From contig CAWAMR010000018.1 of assembly GCA_963783095.1 (NCBI GenBank), positions 1 to 64,000 on the forward strand: DNA of 64,000 nucleotides, written 5' to 3'. This DNA comes from CAWAMR01 sp963783095. GTDB taxonomy: Bacteria; Planctomycetota; Planctomycetia; Gemmatales; Gemmataceae. The notes under the pieces were generated by a model. That model was not told the DNA's origin. It made no database searches and worked only from the letters and a program-made list of their open reading frames with translations. A program made the position numbers and the translations under genes. This document shows, in pieces, positions 57,373-64,000 of this stretch; positions within the stretch are counted from its first letter, which is position 1, and the number at the start of each line of letters is the position of its first letter.

Positions 57373-59730
57373 ATGTTTCGTCTCCTTGTTCCTGTGCTGT
57401 TCGTTTCTGCCCCGGCCTTCGCCGACGAGCCGAAGACTCCGGACAACCTCGCCGAATGGTTGCGAAAACAGAACGCCAATGTCCTCGCCACTTCTCCCGA
57501 GAAGACGAAACAACTCGCGTCGATGGTGAACGACGATCTCCGGAAACGCCGCGATCTGATCCACGACCGCGAACGCAAGGCCTGGGCGGAAATCTCGACT
57601 CGCGCCCAGTGGGAGAAATATCGCGATGAGAAAATTGCCGCACTGCGCCAAACCATCGCCGATTTTCCAGAGACCCCGAAAGCAGTCCGGACGCTCATCG
57701 CAAAAACGATCGAAGGCGACGGTTACGCGATCGAGAATATCGTCTTTGAAAGCAGGCCCGGTTTTTGGGTCACGGGGAATCTCTATCGGCCCGCGAAGCT
57801 GGGGGCAAAAATGCCTGGTATCCTTATCGCTCACAGTCATCACAATCCAAAAACCGAAGGCGAGCTTCAGGATATGGGCGTGACCTGGGCCAGGGCCGGC
57901 TGCCTGGTCCTGGTGATCGATCAACTGGGCCACGGCGAGCGTCGGCAACATCCTTTCGTCAACGAAAAATCGTATCCCGAACCTTTCCGAGTTGGCCGGC
58001 AGGATTATTATTTTCGCTACAACTCAGGCGTTCAATTAGCGCTGGTCGGAGAAAGTCTCATCGGCTGGATGGCCTGGGACTTGATGCGCGGCGTCGATGT
58101 GTTATTGGCACGTCCCGGCATTGACAAAGAGGCGATCATCTTGCTGGGCGCGGTCGCGGGCGGCGGCGATCCTGCTGCTGTTACAGCTGCACTCGATCCC
58201 CGTATCAAAACAGTTGTTCCCTTTAACTTTGGCGGCCCGCAGCCTGAAACGAGATTCCCACTTCCGGAGGGTGTGGAAAAGACTTTTAACTATATGGGCG
58301 GCGGCAGTTGGGAATCGACCCGAAACATGCGGCTATCCGGGCAGGCCGGTTTTTTGCCTTGGGTCATCGTCGCGGCCTCTGCGCCGCGCGGAATGATTGA
58401 TGCTCATGAGTTTGCCTGGGATAAAGAGCACGATCCTGCCTGGGCACGCTACCAGAAAATCTGGGGATTTTACGATGCCGGCGACAAACTCGCCTCGACT
58501 CACGGTAGCGGCTCCGTGACCGGCAAGCCACCCGAGTCCACTCACTGCAACAATATCGGTCCGGTTCATCGAAAAGATATTCATGCCGCGTTCGAGAAGT
58601 GGTTCGGCATCAAGTCCGTGGAATCGAAGGATCGCCACAAGGCCGATGAGCTGCGATGTCTCAACGAGGATCTGGTCGAGCAAATCCGGCCAAAGTCACT
58701 TGTTGATGTCTTGAAAGAACGCACGAATTCGCTCTTGAAAACAACTGCCTCGGAACGGGAACAAGTTCCTTCATCCGACCGGGCAGCTCATCTCCGAGAA
58801 GTCTGGGCTAAAACGCTTGGTATCAACGAGGTCGCATTCGAAGCTACAATCGCCGAAGTGAGCAAATTCGGCGATTATACATGCGAACGGATCGACATCC
58901 GGTCCGAACGGAACATCCATGTCCCCACCCTGCTCCTGATGCCGATGAGGAAGGAAAAGGAATCCTTTCCGGTGGTAATCTGCGTTTGCGGTGACGGCAA
59001 ACAGCGGTTCTTAACGGAAAACGCCGAAGCGATCGATCATCTCCTGAAGAATCGAATAGCGGTCTGTCTGCCGGATGTTCGAGGTACGGGCGAGACAAAA
59101 CCGGGCGACAGCCGAAGTCGAACCAGCACGTTGACCAGTCTTTGCTCGACGGAGCAGATGCTGGGCGGCACCCTGTTAGGCGGGCGACTGAACGATGTCA
59201 ACGCGGTTTTCCAGTATCTGACCACGAAACGCAAGGAAGAAATCAATCCCAAAAAGGTGGCGATGTGGGGAGAGAGTTTTGCGAAGGCCAATGCTCCCGA
59301 TCGCAAATTCGCCGTACCGCACGAAGCGGACAGGTATCCGAACCTTGCCGATCCTACGGGTGGATTGCTTGCCGCATTCAGCGGACTCTACCATGACTCG
59401 ATCCGTGCTCTCGCGATCCGGGGCAGCCTGGTGAATTATCGTTCGATACTGGAGAGTCCCTTTTTGTATGTGCCTTATGATGCCATCGTTCCCGGGGCGA
59501 TTTTTGCGGGCGACCTGGATCGAGTGTACGCGATCAAGAAAGGCCGACCACTTCTGATCGAAGGCACGGTGGACGGTCTGAATCGTCGGCTCTCGACCAA
59601 AGCGATCAACGAGAGCATGAAACCGCTTCGAGCGGCTTATGGGAAGGATGAGGCAGTATTGGAAATTCGCGCGGAGCCGCGCCCCGCAATGGAAGTGGCA
59701 AAGTGGTTGGTGAAGGCTTTGAATCGATGA
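57373..59730 (+). CDS. Secreted double alpha/beta-hydrolase protein
   Basis: 785 aa. ATG 57373 starts a signal peptide ending PAFADE; the reading from 57331 is less likely. Two alpha/beta-hydrolase domains follow. The first (residues ~120-420) has ILIAHSHHNP and GHGERR, but its nucleophile elbow reads LLGAVAGGGD, lacking the usual Ser. The second (~500-785) has ICVCGDGKQRF and an elbow VAMWGESFAKAN with Ser. This resembles planctomycete acetyl-xylan-esterase/dienelactone-hydrolase-like proteins. The first domain may be non-catalytic. Confidence 0.78.
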   Translation: MFRLLVPVLFVSAPAFADEPKTPDNLAEWLRKQNANVLATSPEKTKQLASMVNDDLRKRRDLIHDRERKAWAEISTRAQWEKYRDEKIAALRQTIADFPETPKAVRTLIAKTIEGDGYAIENIVFESRPGFWVTGNLYRPAKLGAKMPGILIAHSHHNPKTEGELQDMGVTWARAGCLVLVIDQLGHGERRQHPFVNEKSYPEPFRVGRQDYYFRYNSGVQLALVGESLIGWMAWDLMRGVDVLLARPGIDKEAIILLGAVAGGGDPAAVTAALDPRIKTVVPFNFGGPQPETRFPLPEGVEKTFNYMGGGSWESTRNMRLSGQAGFLPWVIVAASAPRGMIDAHEFAWDKEHDPAWARYQKIWGFYDAGDKLASTHGSGSVTGKPPESTHCNNIGPVHRKDIHAAFEKWFGIKSVESKDRHKADELRCLNEDLVEQIRPKSLVDVLKERTNSLLKTTASEREQVPSSDRAAHLREVWAKTLGINEVAFEATIAEVSKFGDYTCERIDIRSERNIHVPTLLLMPMRKEKESFPVVICVCGDGKQRFLTENAEAIDHLLKNRIAVCLPDVRGTGETKPGDSRSRTSTLTSLCSTEQMLGGTLLGGRLNDVNAVFQYLTTKRKEEINPKKVAMWGESFAKANAPDRKFAVPHEADRYPNLADPTGGLLAAFSGLYHDSIRALAIRGSLVNYRSILESPFLYVPYDAIVPGAIFAGDLDRVYAIKKGRPLLIEGTVDGLNRRLSTKAINESMKPLRAAYGKDEAVLEIRAEPRPAMEVAKWLVKALNR

Positions 59731-59796
59731 TGAAGGTACCTTGCATGCAACGAGGCCGGATTGGTTTTGTTCAAGCCAGTTTTGCAAGGTCTCGAT

Positions 59797-60663
59797 TCAA
59801 TCGGTTTCGAGCAGTTCCTGCCAAGTTTTGACTTTGTGAATTCTCTCGATCATCCGGTCAAGTCGATCGAGTTCCTCCGCAGTGCCCAAGGCGGTCAATC
59901 GAGCGGTAACCGATTCGTCGGGAGGGCCTATTGACGCCTTGCCCAACCGCACAATCATTTTCTTGGCGTGTTCGATCGCCCCTTCTTCGAGGATGCCCAT
60001 ATAAGTTTCGGATTCACGCATGGCTTTGACTCCTTGAAACATTTGCAGCGATAGCTGTTTGGGAATTCGCAATCCTGTGAGGACGTAGGCCGCAGTCAGC
60101 AACCTTCGAACTTGCTCGGGCGGTGCCTCAATTAGCAGTCGTTCGATGATCTGGTGAATCACTGCCGCCAACCCGGCTTCCAGATCAACTCCGGGTGGCA
60201 ACTCTCCCAGCACGGCCAACGGCAGAACGCCCACATCAGCCTTGAGCAGATCGGCAACGGGAATTTCCCAAAGCCGCACGACCTCGTAACGAAAATCCAT
60301 TTTACCCCGTTCGGGACGAGGCGAATAGGCCACTGCTCCCTGAAGATTGCTGTGCGCAGCCTTTGGACGCAAAAGAACTGCGATGCTGTGGACCGGGACG
60401 AGGTACTGACGATATAGCAGCGCACTATATACGAGTACATCGGCATGCTTGGTCGCTGAGGCGCTGGCCTGAAAATCGAGATGCACGATTTCTTGAAGCG
60501 GAAGGCCAAGACCGAAGACCAGGTCGGCAGCGGTGGTAACGGTGGATAAATCGATGTTGAGCAAGGATACCGGCAATGTTGGTGCGGCATCGAACGTGGT
60601 GAGTATACCGCGTGGGCTTACCTTGCCCATGTCTTTCAGCGTGGCATCGAAAGGTAATGACAT
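59797..60663 (-). CDS. Rpn-like/PD-(D/E)XK family protein
   Basis: 288 aa. ATG 60663 has GGAG at 9 nt; the TTG at 60678 includes that site and was not used. LPFDATLKDMGK at the start, HLDFQASASATKHADVLVY (D..xQ core) and RYEVVRLWEIPVADLL are typical of the Gemmata-type family related to Rpn recombination-promoting nucleases. The C-terminal helix ends VKTWQELLET. Members occur in many copies per genome. The activity is unproven. Confidence 0.75.
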   Translation of the reverse strand: MSLPFDATLKDMGKVSPRGILTTFDAAPTLPVSLLNIDLSTVTTAADLVFGLGLPLQEIVHLDFQASASATKHADVLVYSALLYRQYLVPVHSIAVLLRPKAAHSNLQGAVAYSPRPERGKMDFRYEVVRLWEIPVADLLKADVGVLPLAVLGELPPGVDLEAGLAAVIHQIIERLLIEAPPEQVRRLLTAAYVLTGLRIPKQLSLQMFQGVKAMRESETYMGILEEGAIEHAKKMIVRLGKASIGPPDESVTARLTALGTAEELDRLDRMIERIHKVKTWQELLETD

Positions 60664-60862
60664 AAGAGCGTTCTCCAACGTTTGCTGTGGTAGGTTACAT
60701 TATCCACCCACATCTCGCTATGACATACTCGCAGGAATTGTTCGCCCTATGCCGGAAAAAGTGTTGCATGAACGTGAAGAGAAGTTAAACTACATCTTCC
60801 TGCCAAGAGTACGTCATTCCATACCTGCCTTGTGTTCTTCCCTTTTCACTCCGGACATTACC

Positions 60863-62272
60863 ATGTTCCCCACCCGTTCCACTACCCTGTTGCTTTGCGT
60901 TCTTTTCGCCAATCTCGTCAGCGCTCAGGAGACCATCGGCTTTCGCACCGACGGCACGGGCCGGTATCCCAATGCTCAACCGCCAATATCGTGGGGGCCG
61001 GAGAAAAACGTCGTCTGGAAAATCAAACTGACCCAGAGCAATGCCATCCCAGTCATTCTCGGCGACAAACTCTTCACCTGCACCGATCCATGTGTGCTCC
61101 TCTGCATCAACAAGGCTGATGGCAAAATACTCTGGCAACACGAATCCTTCTACAAGGAAATCGAACCATCCGATAATGAGAAGGTCCAAATCGAAGTCGA
61201 AAGGAAACAAGATGTCGTCCTTGCCGAGCAGCAATCTGCGCTCGAGAAGCGCATAAACATTTTGCGGAAAATGACCTCTTCGCTTCCGTATCTGCTTTCG
61301 GGGCTGTGCCTGCCGGTCAAAGTGATGGAGAAGGAGGCGAATGCCATCCGAAACAAACGCAAAGCGTTCACTACGCTCGAACGCTACAAGGAGCCTGGCA
61401 AGACAACCGGTGCTTATCATCCTGTGGGCGGCTATACCTCTGCCACGCCGGTGACGGATGGTAAAAACGTCTACGTCATCTATGGCAACGGACTGGCAGC
61501 TGCTTACGATCTCGAAGGCAAACGCCTCTGGCTCAAACTGATCGAACACTCGACGGCCGCCTTTGGGCATGGCGCTTCGCCGGTCCTGGTCAAAGATAAA
61601 CTGATCGTCCATTTCGCAGACCTGGTCGCCCTGGACACCAAGGATGGCAGCGAAGTTTGGCGCACGAAGATATCGCCGAGCCACGGCACGTCCATGCCCA
61701 CGCGCATCGGCGACGTCGATGTCCTCATTCATCCAACCGGCCTGGCCATCCGCGTCGCCGACGGCAAGATTCTAGCCAAGAATCTTGGTTCGTGCGGCCC
61801 CAACTCGCCTCTTATCCAGGATGGCAAAGTTTACTTCATGGCGGGTCAGGCACGCGGATTTACGCTGCCAACCTCTCTGGAAGGGACGGCCGCCTGGGAG
61901 CCGCTCTGGAAACGAAAGGGCGCAAACATGAAGGGCGGCGGTTATTGGTTTCCTTCGCCCATCCTGTACGAAGACCTGCTTTATGCTCTGAATGCAACCG
62001 GAAATTTTACGGTGGTTGATGCCAAGACCGGCGCGAAGATTTACGAGGACAAGTTGAACTTTGGCGGAGGCCAGTGCTATCCCAGCATTACTCTGGCGGG
62101 TAAATATCTATTCGTCAGCAGCGACAATGGTCGAACGCTCGTCCTGGAGCCGAGCCGAGAGTACAATGAGATCGCCAAAAACTCTTTGGAGACCTTCCGC
62201 AGTTCACCAGTGTTTGAGGGGAAGAGAATGTATGTCCGCACCGTCAAGCATCTGTGGTGCATCGGGGAATAG
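60863..62272 (+). CDS. Secreted PQQ-like beta-propeller protein (intact)
   Basis: 469 aa from ATG 60863; the longer reading from 60533 overlaps the divergent gene and was rejected. The signal peptide ends ANLVSAQE. Propeller blades: GRYPNAQPPISWGPEKNVVW, TSATPVTDGKNVYVIYGNG, GHGASPVLVKDKLIVHF, GPNSPLIQDGKVYFMAG, SSPVFEGKRMYVRTV. An unusual charged helical insertion of about 80 residues (61150-61400, QQSALEKRINILRKMTSS) splits the first and second blades. It is related in fold to the frameshifted protein at 27062-28397. Confidence 0.82.
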   Translation: MFPTRSTTLLLCVLFANLVSAQETIGFRTDGTGRYPNAQPPISWGPEKNVVWKIKLTQSNAIPVILGDKLFTCTDPCVLLCINKADGKILWQHESFYKEIEPSDNEKVQIEVERKQDVVLAEQQSALEKRINILRKMTSSLPYLLSGLCLPVKVMEKEANAIRNKRKAFTTLERYKEPGKTTGAYHPVGGYTSATPVTDGKNVYVIYGNGLAAAYDLEGKRLWLKLIEHSTAAFGHGASPVLVKDKLIVHFADLVALDTKDGSEVWRTKISPSHGTSMPTRIGDVDVLIHPTGLAIRVADGKILAKNLGSCGPNSPLIQDGKVYFMAGQARGFTLPTSLEGTAAWEPLWKRKGANMKGGGYWFPSPILYEDLLYALNATGNFTVVDAKTGAKIYEDKLNFGGGQCYPSITLAGKYLFVSSDNGRTLVLEPSREYNEIAKNSLETFRSSPVFEGKRMYVRTVKHLWCIGE

Positions 62273-62286
62273 GTCGGCGAATTCTT

Positions 62287-62318
62287 GTAGGGCGGGTCGA
62301 GGCTTTGCGAGGCCCGCC
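62287..62318 (+). repeat. 32-bp GC-rich repeat unit, copy 1
   Basis: GTAGGGCGGGTCGAGGCTTT... (32 nt), preceded by GCGAATTCTT. It forms a direct repeat with 62365-62396 and an inverted repeat with 62416-62447. It lies 14 nt after the PQQ stop. Confidence 0.9.
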
Positions 62319-62364
62319 AGAACTACGAACACCTGAAGCCGATCATGGAAGTCAGCGAATTCTT

Positions 62365-62396
62365 GTAGGCCGGGTCGAGGCTTTGCGAGGCCCGCC
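62365..62396 (+). repeat. 32-bp GC-rich repeat unit, copy 2
   Basis: Nearly identical to copy 1 (GTAGGCCGGGTCGAGG...), again preceded by GCGAATTCTT. The direct-repeat period is 78 bp. Confidence 0.9.
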
Positions 62397-62415
62397 AGAG
62401 TGAGAGCTGCTTCAT

Positions 62416-62447
62416 GGCGGGCCTCGCAAAGCCTCGACCCGCCCTAC
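62416..62447 (-). repeat. 32-bp GC-rich repeat unit, inverted copy 3
   Basis: The reverse complement of copy 1, forming a large hairpin with copy 2 (19-nt loop) or copy 1. It lies 37 nt beyond the stop of the convergent site-2-protease gene. Confidence 0.9.
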
Positions 62448-62484
62448 CTCGAATCCGCACATGAGCGGTTTCGCAGCCAGGCTT

Positions 62485-63744
62485 CTATCGTGTGCCGACT
62501 TCTCGCTTCTCCTCTATTTGAGACCTCTCCGTCGCGGAGGCGGGAATGACTTCGCTTTCGGCCAGTCCAAGCCCAGCGCGGATTTCTACGAAATTCAACA
62601 CATCTCGCAAAGTCAGTAGCCCCACAAGTTTCCCGTTATCCAGCACGGCCAATCGACTCTCCCCGCTTTCTGCCAGTTTTCGCCAGGCGCGAATGACCGA
62701 TTGGGTCGGGTGGAGAACGGGTAAAGATGATCGTCGCTCGATGACATCCGATACGTGCAACTCATCCCATTGAACCGCGCTCGACTTCTTGAGCCGCTCG
62801 TAGAGTCAGCAAGCCCAGAAATCGACCGTCCTCGACCACGGGATAAGCCTTGTGAGAGTATCGCGTGAAATACCGGTACACGGCTTCGTGTACCGTCAGT
62901 TGCGAGTCAATGGTAATCGGGTTGCGGTTCATGATCTCCGCAACCGTAACCCCGTGCAATAACTGCTGAAGTTGAGCATAGCCCATGCTCGATTGGGCAG
63001 CGCTTCGTAAAAACATTCCCAGGAAGAAGAGCCACAAGCCTCCGATCAAGTTGCCCCCAATTACCGAAAAAAATCCGCCGATGAACATCAGGTACGAAAA
63101 AAGTATGCCAATTCCGCCGGCAATGCGCGTCCCGGTCAGGTAGTCGCCGGTGGCACCCCAGATGATCCCGCGCAGGATTCTTCCACCGTCCAGAGGAAAC
63201 GCAGGGATGAGATTGAAAATCAACAGCACCAGGTTGATCATTGTCAGGTAAAACAGCAAGCCGGCGGCACCTAGGGCAACCAATGATTCGCCTGTTAACT
63301 GGAATTGGTTGCCTTCAAACTCCCAGGAGATGTTGTTGGCGCTGAGCACCAGGGTCAGGGCAACCCCAAAGAGGCCGATCAATCCGAGGGTGACGAGCGG
63401 CCCGGCCGCGGCAATAGCGATCTCGTGACTGGGTTTCTTGGGGTCGCCTCGAAATTCGGCGATACCGCCAAAAACAAAGAACCGAATTCCATGAACCGAT
63501 ACTCCCAATCGCCGCGCAGCAGCGCATGACCCATCTCATGAAGAAGCACTGAACCAAAAAGGGCCAGCGCAGCGATCACGCCCAAAGCCCAGTACACCTC
63601 GGGTTTATTCTGATATTGCGGAAGAGTTTCGGGGAAATAACCGATGGAGAGCGTCCAAACGATCAGAAAGACGGCCAGGAACCAACTCCAGTGCAGCCGA
63701 AACGGTATTCCGAATATTTTCCCAAGATAAATGTCGCCTGACAT
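62485..63744 (-). CDS. Site-2-protease-type M50 metalloprotease with two CBS domains (two frameshifts)
   Basis: About 420 aa joined. ATG 63744 has GAGGAA upstream. TM helices flank the zinc motif HEMGH, followed (after one missing G near 63525) by IRFFVFGGIAEFRG and the second metal motif NLIPAFPLDGGRIL. Two CBS domains close the protein (MNRNPITIDSQLTVHEAVYR and, after a second break near 62765, RRSSLPVLHPTQSVIRAW). S2P-CBS proteins cleave membrane-embedded regulators and are thought to be modulated by nucleotides bound to the CBS pair. Confidence 0.82.
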
Positions 63745-63949
63745 GGTCGTTCCTCTATGTGGATGACGTCACTCCTACCGTTGAGCAATGTGCGTGTTGC
63801 CAAATGAGTTCTTGCGGACCACTTCACGACTAAAACAGAGCAAAATCGATGCCACTCCCGTCAGGGCCTCGGGTTTGTACGCCAAAATCAGCCATTCTAC
63901 GCCAACCCAAGCGTATGAAGTGCACATCCCTGTTTTTGGCCGCCAGTGC

Positions 63950-63978
63950 TTGACAATTGAAATTACGTACACTATTAT
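63950..63978 (+). promoter_or_regulatory. Near-consensus sigma-70 promoter
   Basis: TTGACA (63950-63955), a 17-bp spacer and TATTAT (63973-63978). This is the best promoter match in the window. Transcription should start near 63985. Confidence 0.75.
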
Positions 63979-63983
63979 GAATT

Positions 63984-64000
63984 ATGGGTAAGGTTATGTT
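63984..64000 (+). CDS. Start of a gene cut by the window edge
   Basis: ATG 63984 begins MGKVM and runs off the end. It lies within a base or two of the predicted transcription start, so the message would be leaderless; a start beyond the window edge is equally possible. No identification is possible. Confidence 0.3.

Larger units (their letters stand above)
63745..64000. other. Window-edge intergenic region
   Basis: About 205 bp without a supported gene, then a strong promoter and the first codons of a plus-strand gene. A 65-aa minus-strand frame across it has no family look and no ribosome site. Confidence 0.5.

Noticed and set aside
60533..60862. A 110-residue N-terminal extension of the PQQ protein
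   Set aside because: It overlaps the divergent Rpn-like gene, and the signal peptide begins at 60863.
63775..63972. A 65-aa minus-strand ORF at the window edge
   Set aside because: No ribosome site or family resemblance, and it overlaps the strong promoter.

Overview
The window looks like a planctomycete chromosome, most likely from the Gemmata-like group. The evidence is its gene families: DUF1549/DUF1553 cytochrome-like proteins, Tat-exported DUF1501 proteins, DUF1800, DUF1559, PPC-domain, ThuA, PQQ/WD40 beta-propeller, DUF11 and Rpn-like proteins. Many small secreted proteins have no recognisable relatives outside that phylum. Only one tRNA is present, with no rRNA, CRISPR array or complete insertion sequence.

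Layout. 0-5.5 kb: an acyltransferase facing away from an ATP-grasp/flavin-monooxygenase pair, then a TauE-type sulfite exporter and a secreted thioredoxin-like protein. 5.6-8 kb: a frameshifted secreted gene and the N-terminal stump of a restriction-type helicase. 8-16.6 kb: a planctomycete DUF1549, DUF1501, VOC, PPC-domain and ThuA run ending in truD. 16.7-18.4 kb: a zeta-type kinase with a small upstream ORF and a PD-(D/E)XK-like protein. 18.5-23 kb: a large secreted protein and a DUF1800/DUF1501 pair. 23.2-27.05 kb: a small element inserted at a tRNA-Ser gene. It carries a broken tyrosine integrase and a two-gene polymorphic-toxin cassette (AHH-type nuclease plus ankyrin-SUFU immunity protein). 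27-34.7 kb: mixed genes and several gene remnants, ending in a PIN/HTH toxin-antitoxin pair. 34.9-46.8 kb: WD40, rimI, DUF11, a MazG-like protein, a P-type ATPase fused to an SPFH/HflK-like domain, an aminotransferase and DUF4261. 47-50.8 kb: a four-gene operon coupled by 4-nt overlaps, with three non-pilin DUF1559-type membrane proteins. 51-63.7 kb: transglutaminase-like, TPR, Gfo/Idh, cyclase-like, alpha/beta-hydrolase, Rpn-like, PQQ and site-2-protease genes. The window ends in a near-consensus promoter.

Two features run through the whole window. First, at least 15 genes, including the housekeeping gene truD, are split by single-base frameshifts, often in homopolymers. The simplest explanation is uncorrected sequencing indels, so these are annotated as one gene each with the break positions given. 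Second, long intergenic inverted repeats from at least seven sequence families occur, several built from tandem 6-7-nt words and several starting at or overlapping stop codons.

The most notable finding is the tRNA-Ser element. It is bounded by a 14-bp direct repeat and has three GTGCAC sites spaced exactly 11 bp apart near each end. It appears to carry a detached toxin tip with its immunity gene. All family assignments come from reading the sequence; no database search was run.
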